Assembly: GCA_016840515.1 (NCBI GenBank)
Contig: JAEOSF010000001.1
Coordinates: 82,447-146,446 of the forward strand
From: Candidatus Borrarchaeum yapensis
GTDB taxonomy: Archaea > Asgardarchaeota > Sifarchaeia > Borrarchaeales > Borrarchaeaceae
Direction: 5' to 3'
Length of the DNA stretch: 64,000 bases
Numbering within the stretch: the first letter of the stretch is position 1; every line of letters begins with the position of its first letter. Position numbers and translations under genes: made by a program. This document shows positions 7,561 to 16,766 of this stretch, in pieces. The notes beneath the pieces are model-generated. The model saw only the letters and a list, made by a program, of their open reading frames with translations, was not told the DNA's origin and ran no database searches.

Positions 7561-8589
7561 ATGGAAGAACTCAAAAAACTACAAAATAAAAGCGGCTTAC
7601 TTATTCATCATTGGGACACTGACGGGATTTGCTCCGCTGTATTGCTTTATGAATTTCTCTCAGCAAATGACACACAAGTTATTACGTCAACATTACAGAT
7701 TGGGAATTACAGGCTGACACCAGAGATTTTTGAAAAAGCACAAGAGTTCGAGTTTATCATCATAGCAGATATTGCAGTACTTAAAGAAGATGTCCTGAAA
7801 CTCCAACAGGCTACAACTGCACAAATACTCCTTTTTGATCACCATTTACAGGATCACATGCCAGGGGTGCTTAATTTCAATCCAACTCTTTCTGGAGAAA
7901 ATGGTGATAATTTTCCATCAGCGGCTTGGTTCATTAATGACTTATTAAACAATGAAATGAACATACTTCCAATATTAGGAGCAGTAGGAGACCTAGGAGC
8001 GAAAATAAAACAGAATAAAGTAATTTTCAAAGAGATATCTGTATATACTGACTCCGTAGATATCAATTTTTCGGAACTTCTTGATATGATTGAATTAATC
8101 GATTCAAACTTCAAAATTCAGAATAAAAAAGAAGTAGAAAATGCAGTATTCACTTTGCTTCAATTTAAAGATGATCCTAAACGCATCCTTACATATGAAA
8201 AATGGAAATATCATTTACAACTGTTGGAAGACGAATTAAATCGTCTTATTACACAAAAACCCTCTTATAAAGAAGACCACATCATACTTTTTGAAATTGA
8301 TACAAAATATGATCTCATTTCTGCAGTTACCAGACATTTAGCTTTGCAGACTAAGGAAAATAAAGATAAAACAGTCATTGTGATAAACAACGGACTATTT
8401 CCTGATGATGTACAACTTTATATACGTCGTAGCAATGGTTTGTCGAATTCACGAAAATTGATTGAAATGGCCCGAAGCATAGGATATTCAGCAGGTGGGA
8501 AACGTGATGTTTTTGGAAGTGTCTTTCCAAAAGAAGAAAAAAAGGCGTTCTTAAATAAAATCTTGACTGAATACAGGGAATGGTTGTAA
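7561..8589 (+). CDS. DHH-family phosphoesterase, candidate PAP phosphatase
   Basis: The roughly 342-residue protein has the DHH phosphoesterase signature: LIHHWDTDGICSAVLL near the N-terminus, IIADIAVL, LLFDHHLQDH and a later AVGDLGA segment. The C-terminal part contains IEMARSIGYSAGGKRDVFGS, similar to the DHHA1 substrate-binding region. The family includes RecJ, NrnA-type nanoRNase/PAP phosphatases and related enzymes. The gene sits between ATP sulfurylase and a sulfotransferase, and PAP is the inhibitory by-product of sulfotransferases, so hydrolysis of PAP to AMP is a plausible job (inference). I chose the ATG at 7561 because GTGA lies eight bases before it; a GTG at 7549 would overlap sat. 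It differs from the GAN-type DHH gene at 42425. Confidence 0.75.
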   Translation: MEELKKLQNKSGLLIHHWDTDGICSAVLLYEFLSANDTQVITSTLQIGNYRLTPEIFEKAQEFEFIIIADIAVLKEDVLKLQQATTAQILLFDHHLQDHMPGVLNFNPTLSGENGDNFPSAAWFINDLLNNEMNILPILGAVGDLGAKIKQNKVIFKEISVYTDSVDINFSELLDMIELIDSNFKIQNKKEVENAVFTLLQFKDDPKRILTYEKWKYHLQLLEDELNRLITQKPSYKEDHIILFEIDTKYDLISAVTRHLALQTKENKDKTVIVINNGLFPDDVQLYIRRSNGLSNSRKLIEMARSIGYSAGGKRDVFGSVFPKEEKKAFLNKILTEYREWL

Positions 8590-8590
8590 G

Positions 8591-9178
8591 ATGACCAAAA
8601 AGTTGCTTTCATTAGACAATGACATTAATTACATTGTCTCGGGGATAGAACGATCCGGTACATCCATGCTAATGCAAATATTACATGCTGGAGGCGTGCC
8701 AATTGCGTCTGATCGTTCACGTCCGCCAGATCCTCACAATCCGAAAGGATACTATGAACTTGCGGGCGGAAAGGTCATAAATAAACTAATTGACAGGACA
8801 TTTCCACTGGAGAAATTCCGAGGTAAATTTGTCAAAATTACGACTTATGGTCTGAAATTTCTTCCGCTTGGAAAATATAAGATTATCTATTCAGAAAGGA
8901 ACATCGAGGAAGTATTGGACTCTATGGAGAAGATGACGGGAATAGGGGATGAGAATCGGTATAAAACAAAAAAAGCCTTCATAAAACTGAATCGGTTAAT
9001 GAAACAAACAATCACAGAGAGAGAAGACATCGATGTTTTGTTTTTAAACTACAATGAGATATTGCTAGATCCTAAGACACATATTAAAAAAATACCTGTA
9101 TTTTTAAATCTTCCAGAGGCAGATCTGGAAAGTATGATACAACCTGTAGATAACAAGTTGTATCGACAAAGGAGATGA
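8591..9178 (+). CDS. sulfotransferase family protein (small)
   Basis: This 195-residue protein contains IVSGIERSGTSMLMQILHAGG, the 5'-phosphosulfate-binding loop of sulfotransferases, and YKIIYSERNIEEVLDSMEKM in the position of the 3'-phosphate-binding helix. PHNPKGYYE after the first helix also fits the family. It is shorter than most (250-300 residues), but the frame is intact and starts one base after the DHH stop codon, so it is part of the sat operon. It should use PAPS made by the products of sat and cysC. The acceptor is unknown. Its sequence is clearly different from the sulfotransferase at 1169, which suggests two acceptors or positions. Confidence 0.8.
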   Translation: MTKKLLSLDNDINYIVSGIERSGTSMLMQILHAGGVPIASDRSRPPDPHNPKGYYELAGGKVINKLIDRTFPLEKFRGKFVKITTYGLKFLPLGKYKIIYSERNIEEVLDSMEKMTGIGDENRYKTKKAFIKLNRLMKQTITEREDIDVLFLNYNEILLDPKTHIKKIPVFLNLPEADLESMIQPVDNKLYRQRR

Positions 9179-9226
9179 AATGATAAAATAATACATAGAA
9201 ACAAATGAAGTAAGGCTGGATTAAAC

Positions 9227-9772
9227 ATGACAAAAGGTTTTGTTATATGGCTAACGGGACTCTCAGGCTCTGGAAAAACAACCATAGCGAGAGAACTTGA
9301 AAAACATCTTGTGAACAACTCACATCGTAACGTCGAAATACTTGACGGTGATGTTGTTAGAAAAAATTTAAGCCCAGATCTCGGTTTCTCAAAAGAAGAG
9401 AGAAATCAACACAATCGAAGAGTCATTTGGGTAAGCAAAATTCTTGCGCGAAATGGTGTAGTGGTCATCGTTTCCCTAATTTCGCCATATCGTGAAGTTC
9501 GTGACTATGCAAGAAGTGAGCTTAGTCAAGACGAGCGAAGTGGATTTATGGAGATTTTTATCAAATGTTCTATTGAGACATGTATCCAAAGAGATCCAAA
9601 AGGGCTTTATAAAAGAGCATTAGCCGGAGAAATAAAAAAGATGACTGGGATCGATGACCCATACCAAGAACCTCTAAATCCGGATGCTATCGTTGATACA
9701 GATAATGAAACAGTTGCGGAAAGTGCACAAAAAATTATAGAGACCGCAAAATCGATGGGCTATCTTAGTTGA
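9227..9772 (+). CDS. cysC: adenylyl-sulfate kinase (APS kinase)
   Basis: The 181-residue protein phosphorylates APS to PAPS. It has the Walker A motif WLTGLSGSGKTTIARELE, the LDGDVVRKNLSPDLGFSKEE segment, IVSLISPYREVRDYAR, and the lid region GLYKRALAGEIKKMTGIDDP. These are diagnostic of CysC, and the length is normal. It lies 48 bases after the sulfotransferase gene on the same strand, completing the order regulator-sat-DHH-sulfotransferase-cysC. Together these genes make PAPS, use it, and may clear PAP. Confidence 0.95.
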   Translation: MTKGFVIWLTGLSGSGKTTIARELEKHLVNNSHRNVEILDGDVVRKNLSPDLGFSKEERNQHNRRVIWVSKILARNGVVVIVSLISPYREVRDYARSELSQDERSGFMEIFIKCSIETCIQRDPKGLYKRALAGEIKKMTGIDDPYQEPLNPDAIVDTDNETVAESAQKIIETAKSMGYLS

Positions 9773-9791
9773 ATTTTTATCAAAACATTTT

Positions 9792-10109
9792 TTGAGTTCT
9801 TTAAATCAAAGATACGGTCAAGAGGTCATTAAGATAGAATATATTGATGTAATCGATAAAATATATGTCCCTCACTGCGCAAGAGGACCTAAGAGATGCG
9901 AAGAATGTAAAAAAGCTGCAGAAGAAGAAAAAATATGTTTGATCAGAGTGTACTTAGAAGCAGGCAATATTGCACGACCAATGTCTGATTTTGTCGTCGA
10001 TGGAAAGAAAGTGTTATGTGAGTTTGATGTTTTTAAGATATTCAATGATGAAGTAGAAGCTAACGATTATGCTGAAAAGAATAACATAAACATCATTTTC
10101 TCAGACTAG
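9792..10109 (+). CDS. hypothetical protein, 105 residues, end of the sulfation operon
   Basis: I do not recognise this protein. It begins at a TTG 19 bases after cysC, on the same strand, and is probably co-transcribed. VPHCARGPKRCEECKKAAEE has three closely spaced cysteines that might bind a metal. The rest is soluble and mixed alpha/beta (ICLIRVYLEAGNIARPMSDF, VLCEFDVFKIFNDEVEA). No signal peptide or membrane segment is seen. It could be a small accessory of the sulfation system, but only its location supports that. Confidence 0.55.
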   Translation: MSSLNQRYGQEVIKIEYIDVIDKIYVPHCARGPKRCEECKKAAEEEKICLIRVYLEAGNIARPMSDFVVDGKKVLCEFDVFKIFNDEVEANDYAEKNNINIIFSD

Positions 10110-10220
10110 AAGTATGATTTTGAAGATCGTTTTTTATTGATTATAGAATCTATCGCTTTCTTACTTAGGAAATATAAAGGTTAATGCAAATTTTGCTATT
10201 AAAGGGATTAAGTGAATGGA

Positions 10221-10484
10221 ATGACATTCAAGCGAAAGAAAGATGAAACTTCACAGCCTGAAGATAAATTATCAGATCTAGAAGTTCACATGAAATACTG
10301 GGAGTTCGTGCTTGCGCAATTTATTCAAGGATTTACAGAAAGAATCACAAAAAGTCTAGAAGGTTGGCGAAATGTTGCATCTTTGGATGTCGTGAAAGTT
10401 CTTGTAGATAGCGTTTTTGAAGAAGGAAAACCATGGTTTAAAAAACTTATTGAAAAGATCTTTCAGCAAAAAAAGGAGATTTAA
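10221..10484 (+). CDS. hypothetical protein, 87 residues
   Basis: A small charged protein of unknown function. The ATG at 10221 follows an AGTGA ribosome binding site with five-base spacing; a GTG at 10212 is possible. It looks mostly helical, with LEVHMKYWEFVLAQFIQGF and PWFKKLIEKIFQQKKEI as amphipathic helices, and has a lysine-rich start. It sits at the end of the plus-strand run that begins at 6141 and is convergent with the RNase HIII gene. Confidence 0.5.
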   Translation: MTFKRKKDETSQPEDKLSDLEVHMKYWEFVLAQFIQGFTERITKSLEGWRNVASLDVVKVLVDSVFEEGKPWFKKLIEKIFQQKKEI

Positions 10485-10498
10485 AAGATTGACAGGGG

Positions 10499-11338
10499 TT
10501 AAAGGTGTTTTTTCACATTTTTGAAATGAAGTTTGGCCACTAGGGGAAGGATTTTTGGATCGATTTCAGCAGGTTTTATTTTTCTAAGATCAATTTTGTA
10601 TTTCTTATTTAGTTTATCAACTTCATTCTCGAAAATATGTTTTGCAATAATGCTAGCCAGGGCCACAGAAATCTCAGATTCGCCTTTAGTTTTCTGAATT
10701 ATTTCTAAATTTGTTCTGTCGACACTTGAAAGTCTGTATTCTGTTTTCTGAAAGTCGAACTTGTCTATAACAACCTTAGCGTTGTTGAATTTTATTTCTT
10801 TCAATAAATCCTTTATGGCTGCTGAGTGTGCCCATGCTAACATGTCATTAAGATTTTTTCCTTCGTTCTGGAACTCCTTGTATTTTGAATTGTAGACTTC
10901 AGGCTTAAGAATTACTAGTTTTCTGGGAAATTTTTGCTTCACAAGTTTTTGCGCAAGATTCATCAGTTGTTTCTCAGCAATTGATTTGCTATCCCTGACG
11001 CCCATCCTTCTGCATTCCATGATCAATTCAGGTGTTAATGCTACCCCTTCTACAACAAGTGGTCCATACCATTCACCTTTGCCCGCTTCATCAGATCCTA
11101 TGATGTAGTCATAGATTTTTTCCTTCTTTAAGATGGCATCAATTACTTGTTGAGACCCCTTAGTTCCATTATGAACCACTTTTCCTGATGTATAAACCAC
11201 TATACTGATTTTTCCGTCTTTTATTCGTAATAATTCGTACTCAGTTTTTGGACGTACTTTCTTTAGACCGATTTTTTCAATATAGTTTTTTAACTCTTCA
11301 ATTTCTGATTTATCTAGTTCCAGAGAGATAGGTGGCAT
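10499..11338 (-). CDS. rnhC: ribonuclease HIII-like protein
   Basis: The 279-residue protein removes RNA from RNA/DNA hybrids. The catalytic start IIGSDEAGKGEWYGPLVV matches the GSDExGxGDxFGPLVV form of RNase HIII better than the GIDEAGRGPxxGP form of HII. VRDSK, AHSAAIKDLL and VVIDKFDF supply later active-site segments. The first 85 residues (LELDKSEIEELKNYIEKIGL, then IVVYTSGKVVHNGTKG) resemble the TBP-like substrate-binding domain found in HIII but not in HII. RNase HIII is mainly bacterial, so it is uncommon here. Frame and length are intact. Confidence 0.8.
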   Translation of the reverse strand: MPPISLELDKSEIEELKNYIEKIGLKKVRPKTEYELLRIKDGKISIVVYTSGKVVHNGTKGSQQVIDAILKKEKIYDYIIGSDEAGKGEWYGPLVVEGVALTPELIMECRRMGVRDSKSIAEKQLMNLAQKLVKQKFPRKLVILKPEVYNSKYKEFQNEGKNLNDMLAWAHSAAIKDLLKEIKFNNAKVVIDKFDFQKTEYRLSSVDRTNLEIIQKTKGESEISVALASIIAKHIFENEVDKLNKKYKIDLRKIKPAEIDPKILPLVAKLHFKNVKKHL

Positions 11339-11460
11339 TTAATCACATCAACGACTGCAAATTTTGCATTTTATTTTAGAAAATAGAACTTAATTTCCTA
11401 TAAGAACTGCATTTTATTAAAAGAAATCCTACTAATAAACAAGGATAGATTTAAGGTGAT

Positions 11461-12093
11461 TTGAAATTGACGCTCTGGGACTACTCCAAAGTACCAAAGA
11501 AAATATGGAAATGGTATCTTTATGAACAGGATGATCATTGGATGGAGCTTGAAATTGAGTCCTCAGGATTAAGATATATTGGCACAGATTGGTCATGTCA
11601 ATCAGGAGGAGCTTACTTTGGTGGTTTCCAGACGTTTGACGAATTTTTTCGCAACGGTCCAATCAATGATATGCCAGAAGAAATTGCCACTGAACTGAGG
11701 AACCATCTTAAAACGAATCGGATGCCAGGCGGTTCAAGGTTGCTCCTGTCTCACCTCAACACAGTTACAGATCTATTTATGTGGAGAGCATATGTGCATC
11801 TCGATGACAAACCACTCCGGATATCTGTCGATGATGACTCACTGGCAGAACGAGAAATTGTCTTTTTCGATGGGGCTATTGATACTGGTGAACATGAGAT
11901 CAGTTTTCTTCTAGTTTTTAAATCCAAGAAAGAAGATGAACCTTCCCAGTGGCGAGTGAAAGGTGAATTCAACTTCTTAGTGAAATTAGGTATGAATAAG
12001 GTGCAACTCAAAACTTTTCGAGATACGGAAGACCGTATTATGTTGAGTTATGAGGAGAACTCATCTAAAAAAGGAGCAAGCACTGAGATATAA
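11461..12093 (+). CDS. hypothetical protein, 210 residues
   Basis: The product is not recognised. It starts at a TTG with AAGGTGAT directly upstream. It is rich in aromatic and acidic residues (IWKWYLYEQDDHWMELEIES, SGGAYFGGFQTFDEFF), apparently all-beta with some helices, and lacks membrane segments or cysteine clusters. It lies alone between the minus-strand RNase HIII gene and the plus-strand GTPase gene. A TATA-like AT-rich stretch lies upstream at 11370-11450. Confidence 0.6.
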   Translation: MKLTLWDYSKVPKKIWKWYLYEQDDHWMELEIESSGLRYIGTDWSCQSGGAYFGGFQTFDEFFRNGPINDMPEEIATELRNHLKTNRMPGGSRLLLSHLNTVTDLFMWRAYVHLDDKPLRISVDDDSLAEREIVFFDGAIDTGEHEISFLLVFKSKKEDEPSQWRVKGEFNFLVKLGMNKVQLKTFRDTEDRIMLSYEENSSKKGASTEI

Positions 12094-12203
12094 CTTCGCC
12101 ATAAGCATTACATCTGAACCATAAGATTATATCTAAGTTTATACCTTCATTTTGTTTTGACATTCAGTTTTTCAAACTTAAACATAACAACTGAGATGAT
12201 AAA

Positions 12204-13412
12204 ATGATTGTCGGAATTGTTGGCAAACCTAGCAGCGGAAAAACAAGTTTTTTGAACGCTGCCTGTCTAACGGAAGCAAAAGTAGCAGCATATCCTTTCA
12301 CTACAATTGAACCTAATCAGGGAATCGCATACGTAAGAAAGACATGCCCACACGTGGATTTAGGTGTGGAAGATACACCAGTCAACTCATTATGTATAGA
12401 AGGTACACGTCTTATACCAGTCGAACTTATTGACGTTGCAGGTCTTGTTCCTGACGCCTGGCAAGGTAAAGGTTTAGGTAACCAATTCCTTGATGATCTA
12501 AGACAAGCAGATGTGTTAATTCACGTTTTAGATGCTTCTGGTTCAATAGATGCAGATGGGCAACCTATTGAGGCCGGTAGTTATGATCCTAAGCAAGATA
12601 TTAGTTTTCTTGAGAGAGAAATCAATATGTGGTTTCTCCAAATAATCCAAAAAGACTGGACTAGGTTAGCTAGGCATGCAGACTCGACTCGGAAAGAAAT
12701 CGATGAGCCATTAGCAGACAAGCTTTCAGGATTGGGAATAACACGTAGCCATATTCGTTGGGCACTCAGAGAAGACAGTGTGAGTAAAGAAAAGCCAGTG
12801 AAATGGTCAGATGACGAATTGTTCAAATTCGTTGAAGTCTTACGAAAAGTTTCGAAACCCATGGTCATTGTTGCTAACAAGGTGGATATGAAAGCTTCAG
12901 AAAAATACCTAAATAGTTTATTAGAGTTAGAAGGCTATATAGTTGTTCCAACTTGTGCTCTTTGTGAGTATGCACTAAAAAAATTAGATGAAAAGGAAGT
13001 CATTGAGTATAAATCCGGTGACAAGTCTTTCAAAGTCAAAAAATCAGATGTAATTTCTGATAAAGAAAAAGCAAGCCTTGAACGAATTCAGACAGACATA
13101 TTAGAAAAATATGGATCTACAGGTGTTCAAGCAGCTCTCGAAAAAGCTGTATTTGACCTTCTAGATATGATTGCGATCTATCCAGTACACGATACGACCA
13201 AATTTGCAGATTCGGAAGGAAGAGTATTACCTGATGTATATCTGGTTAAAAGAGGCACAACGACAAAAGAATTCGCAGGAAAAATTCATACTGACCTTGC
13301 AGAGACCTTTATACATGCCGTAGATGCACGCACTGGAAAAAGACTTGGTGAAAACCATGAGTTACAAGATGGCGATATTGTTAAGATAGTAAGCGCAAAA
13401 GGACTTAAATGA
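12204..13412 (+). CDS. Obg/YchF-type GTPase with C-terminal TGS domain
   Basis: The 402-residue protein is a TRAFAC-class GTPase of the archaeal YchF/Obg group. G1 is IVGKPSSGKTSFLNA, G3 is VELIDVAGLVPDAWQGKGLG, and G4 is VIVANKVDMKA. A helical insertion follows the G domain, and the last 80 residues (VYLVKRGTTTKEFAGKIHTD, then GENHELQDGDIVKIVSAKG) form the TGS domain. Family members associate with ribosomes or translation. The length is normal for archaeal orthologues. Confidence 0.92.
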   Translation: MIVGIVGKPSSGKTSFLNAACLTEAKVAAYPFTTIEPNQGIAYVRKTCPHVDLGVEDTPVNSLCIEGTRLIPVELIDVAGLVPDAWQGKGLGNQFLDDLRQADVLIHVLDASGSIDADGQPIEAGSYDPKQDISFLEREINMWFLQIIQKDWTRLARHADSTRKEIDEPLADKLSGLGITRSHIRWALREDSVSKEKPVKWSDDELFKFVEVLRKVSKPMVIVANKVDMKASEKYLNSLLELEGYIVVPTCALCEYALKKLDEKEVIEYKSGDKSFKVKKSDVISDKEKASLERIQTDILEKYGSTGVQAALEKAVFDLLDMIAIYPVHDTTKFADSEGRVLPDVYLVKRGTTTKEFAGKIHTDLAETFIHAVDARTGKRLGENHELQDGDIVKIVSAKGLK

Positions 13413-13861
13413 TATCAAATGGCCATTATATTCTCTATAGTTATTTTAAAACATCAAATAGCGTTATATCAGTACCTTATATCCTAAAAAAGTTTATTTT
13501 GAAAGGAGATAGATGACTGAAGATACGCTCAATTGCATGAAATTGCTGTTTTATGTAACTGAAAATAGTGTAAAAAGGATTATATTCAAGAGGGAGTACA
13601 AAATAATCATAAATTCGTTTTAAAGGTAGAAAACCAGCATATTGCTCCTTAGAATTTCTATTCCTTCTTGTCTTATTGGAGCCTAATTTAAACACTACAA
13701 AAAAATGTGACTATGGAGCAACTTATCTTTACACTTCTCGCGGCAAGAGAACGATTCATCCTAACTCTGAAGGTCTGGGCTTCCTCTATCCCTTGAACCC
13801 CAAAATCGTAAATTCCCTGCGTTGCTCCATTGATCTAGATTGTTGTTGACTTATCTCTTCT
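13413..13861. other. 450-base region without a credible gene
   Basis: No supported gene is present. A 72-residue minus-strand frame at 13477-13695 has no ribosome binding site or recognisable content. The right part (13700-13860) is GC-richer than its surroundings and contains the degenerate palindromic element copy 4. It also has two copies of TGGAGCAAC/GTTGCTCCA in inverted orientation, at 13712-13720 and 13822-13830, which frame that element. Confidence 0.5.
13754..13786 (-). repeat. palindromic element, copy 4 (degenerate)
   Basis: CGGCAAGAGAACGATTCATC leads into CTAACTCTGAAGGTCTGGGC and TTCCTC. TTCATCC, a decayed hairpin and GGGCTTYCTC are the usual layout of the 3' end of archaeal IS200/IS605-type elements (established pattern, assigned from memory). 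No transposase frame remains nearby. TGGAGCAAC/GTTGCTCCA inverted copies stand on either side at 13712 and 13822. Confidence 0.5.
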
Positions 13862-14122
13862 TTAACCGCGACCTTTATAGAAGGTCCAAACTCCAAGGAT
13901 CCAAAAGGCTACAGAAAACCAAAACGGGTATACTCTTGTAGCGTCACCTGTGGGTTGTTCGTACTCAATGTAGGGGGTGTTGGTGGCAACAGCTGCAGCG
14001 ATAATGATTATTCCTATAACAATGAGTAGAACTCCAACAATCTTCCAGCCCTTGCCCACATATCTCCCTCCTTGCCCTTTTTTTTCATCTAATGCTTCAA
14101 TTGTTTGAAACTCGAAGCGCAT
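13862..14122 (-). CDS. small membrane protein, two transmembrane helices
   Basis: The protein has 86 residues. A soluble start of about 25 residues is followed by the hydrophobic segment IVGVLLIVIGIIIIAAAVAT and, after a short loop (YIEYEQPTGDATRVYPF), by a second one, WFSVAFWILGVWTFYKG. It is not recognised. The start is an ATG with little ribosome binding signal, so the message may be leaderless. It stands alone between GTPase and CDC48. Confidence 0.6.
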   Translation of the reverse strand: MRFEFQTIEALDEKKGQGGRYVGKGWKIVGVLLIVIGIIIIAAAVATNTPYIEYEQPTGDATRVYPFWFSVAFWILGVWTFYKGRG

Positions 14123-14204
14123 TTGAGTTCAAATAGGGCAATATTCAAAAATATAAATTTAACTTTGTCGCTCGTTAATTGTTTTAGTATCAATGATCTT
14201 ATAA

Positions 14205-14435
14205 TTGTTTACGAGTTTGAAAAAAGCAAATCTTGAAGAAATAAAAAACAAGAGAGAATATGGGAGAATATCTAAGTCGGCTCGCTTTTTGCTAAAATGT
14301 TTTCACATTATTTGCAGTAAACAAATTCGTCCGCTAGTGACATTCTTTATTCCATTTGTTGGTTATATCCTATTCGTTGTCTGGCTAATAATCACATTAA
14401 AAAAAAGGTTAGTTAAAAATAAGAAAAGAGGTTAG
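14205..14435 (+). CDS. possible small membrane protein, 76 residues
   Basis: A TTG-started frame with a basic N-terminus ([20 protein letters not shown]) and one clear hydrophobic span, [20 protein letters not shown], followed by a lysine-rich tail. Its stop overlaps the stop of cdc48 on the other strand by four bases. There is no strong ribosome binding site and no recognised family, so it may not be a real gene. Confidence 0.35.
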   Translation: MFTSLKKANLEEIKNKREYGRISKSARFLLKCFHIICSKQIRPLVTFFIPFVGYILFVVWLIITLKKRLVKNKKRG

Positions 14436-16660
14436 CCATAGAATTCTGTAGGCTCAGGTTTTGTTCGCCGTTGGTCCTTCGCACCTTGCTCAATAAAAGA
14501 TTCGTAGATTTTAAGATTCTTCGTTCCACTTGGTTTGACGTTCTTTAACGCAGCAAGAAAATGCTTCTTGAATACTTTAACGTATTTTGCCTGTTCTACC
14601 TGTTCTCGTGTAATGCCTGACTCAAAAAATTCTCTAATTGCAAGCATCACAGCTTCTCGACTGATGGAAGCTATATCAGATCCTACATAGCCTTCTGTCA
14701 TTTCTGCCAACTCTGTAATATTTACATCTTCTGCAAGTGGTTTGCCCTTGAGATGAATTTTGAATATTTCTTCTCGGGCGGTTTTATCAGGTATAGGGAC
14801 ATAAATTAGACGATCAAATCTCCCTGGCCTTAAAAGGGCTGCATCGATGATATCAGGTCGATTTGTTGCTCCGAGTACGACTACATTTTCCAGTTCAACA
14901 AGTCCATCTAACTCAGTAAGAATCTGACTGATAACACGTTCAGTAACATGAGAATCGCCGAAGCCCATACCTCTGTGTGGTGTGATTGCATCTAATTCGT
15001 CAAAGAAAATTATTGCGGGAGCTGCCTGTCTTGCTTTCCTGAAGGTCTCTCGAACTGCTCTTTCTGATTCACCGACCCATTTAGATAAAACCTCTGGACC
15101 TTTGATCGAAATAAAGTTTGCCTCTGATTCATTAGCAACTGCCTTAGCTAAAAGAGTCTTACCGGTACCTGGTGGACCAAATAACAGAATTCCTTTTGGT
15201 GGCGCCGTATTTGTATACTGAAAGACTTCTGGGAATTTAATGGGCCATTCAACAGCTTCTTTTAATTCCTGCTTAGGTACTTCTAATCCTCCTATATCTG
15301 ACCAATGCACATTAGCAACTTCTACAAAGACTTCACGCATAGCAGATGGTTCAACATCCTTTAATGCTTCCAAGAAATCGTTTTGTGTAACTTCAATTGA
15401 TTCAAGCACCGATACAGGTAATTCCACTGCATCTAAGTCGATTTGTGGTAGTATTCTTCGTAATGAAATCATAGCAGCTTCTTTAGCTAAAGTCGATATA
15501 TCAGCCCCAACAAAACCATGTGTAATCTCAGCTAGTTTTTCTAAGTCTACATCCTCAGTAAGAGGCATTCCACGTGTGTGAATTTGAAGAATCTCCATGC
15601 GACCATTCTTATCTGGCACACCAATTTCGATTTCCCGATCAAAACGTCCTCCTCTTCTTAATGCAGGATCTAACGAATTTACTCTGTTAGTAGCCCCAAT
15701 AACAATTACTTGCCCTCGTGATTCTAAACCATCCATTAAAGCCAAAAGTTGAGCAACAACTCTTCTTTCAACCTCTCCAGTTACTTCTTCGCGTTTTGGA
15801 GCAATAGCATCCAATTCATCTAGGAATATAATACTTGGTGCATTGTCTTCTGCTTCTTTAAAGATTTCTCGGACACGTGCCTCTGATTCTCCATAAAATT
15901 TGCTCATGACTTCAGGACCAGACAAGTTAATGAAGTAGGCATCTGTTTCATTAGCGACAGCTTTAGCTAGTAGAGTCTTCCCAGTTCCAGGAGGGCCATG
16001 TAATAAGACACCCTTGGGTGGCTCGATTCCAAGCCGCTCGAAAAGTTCAGGATGTTTAAGTGGTAATTCAATCATTTCTCGAACTTTCTGAATTTCAGAC
16101 CCTAAACCACCTACATCTTCATATGACACAGCTGGAATCCGTCTTTCGATATCTTTAGAGGGTTCAACTTTCAAAATAATTTGTGTTTGTGAGCCTACTA
16201 TTACTGCTACGTTCGATGGCTGAATTGATGAAACAACAAGTTCAATAAGCCTGCCCATAATTGCAAAACGAATCCGGTCACCCCTCATTAAAGGTCTACC
16301 CTGTAAAAGTCTGCCCAAATACTGCTCACCACCCATTAACCTCAAGGGTTCAGTAGGTGCAAATGTTATTTTCTCAGCTGGCCTTGCCATTACCTGAGTT
16401 ATCGTCACCTTGTCATCAATGGTTACTCCTGCGTTGCTTCGTGTTGCTTTGTCAATACGTATTGATTCAGTACCAGTGTCATCTGGATAACCTGGCCATA
16501 CGAGAGCTGCTGTTTTTCTCTTACCAGTAATCTCAATAACGTCTCCAGAGCTAAGATTCGCTGCAGTCATTACTTTCTGATCTATTCGTGCAATTCCTCG
16601 TCCTACGTCTCTCTGTCTAGCTTCTAAGACTCTTAGCGTTAAGTCACTAGAATTTTCCAT
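14432..16660 (-). CDS. cdc48: CDC48/VCP-type AAA ATPase
   Basis: The 742-residue protein unfolds ubiquitin-like-tagged or damaged substrates and hands them to the proteasome. The N-terminal double-psi barrel and CDC48 domain 2 cover about residues 1-185 ([20 protein letters not shown]). Two AAA modules follow, each with [17 protein letters not shown], a Walker B ([24 protein letters not shown]) and an arginine-finger region. The C-terminus ends PEPTEFYG without a recognisable HbYX motif. It is transcribed divergently from the small heat-shock gene at 16912, with a palindrome at 16767 between them. Confidence 0.96.
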   Translation of the reverse strand: MENSSDLTLRVLEARQRDVGRGIARIDQKVMTAANLSSGDVIEITGKRKTAALVWPGYPDDTGTESIRIDKATRSNAGVTIDDKVTITQVMARPAEKITFAPTEPLRLMGGEQYLGRLLQGRPLMRGDRIRFAIMGRLIELVVSSIQPSNVAVIVGSQTQIILKVEPSKDIERRIPAVSYEDVGGLGSEIQKVREMIELPLKHPELFERLGIEPPKGVLLHGPPGTGKTLLAKAVANETDAYFINLSGPEVMSKFYGESEARVREIFKEAEDNAPSIIFLDELDAIAPKREEVTGEVERRVVAQLLALMDGLESRGQVIVIGATNRVNSLDPALRRGGRFDREIEIGVPDKNGRMEILQIHTRGMPLTEDVDLEKLAEITHGFVGADISTLAKEAAMISLRRILPQIDLDAVELPVSVLESIEVTQNDFLEALKDVEPSAMREVFVEVANVHWSDIGGLEVPKQELKEAVEWPIKFPEVFQYTNTAPPKGILLFGPPGTGKTLLAKAVANESEANFISIKGPEVLSKWVGESERAVRETFRKARQAAPAIIFFDELDAITPHRGMGFGDSHVTERVISQILTELDGLVELENVVVLGATNRPDIIDAALLRPGRFDRLIYVPIPDKTAREEIFKIHLKGKPLAEDVNITELAEMTEGYVGSDIASISREAVMLAIREFFESGITREQVEQAKYVKVFKKHFLAALKNVKPSGTKNLKIYESFIEQGAKDQRRTKPEPTEFYG

Positions 16661-16766
16661 AATATTTTAACCTCAAATCAAACAATAATCATGACTGTGT
16701 ATTTTTAGAAAGCATCCTGATAGGAAGCTAATATCATTGTACATAAAAGTCTGTACGACGAAGTTT

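Noticed and set aside
13477-13695. 72-residue minus-strand frame
   Set aside because: No ribosome binding site, unlikely composition and no recognisable family; treated as chance.
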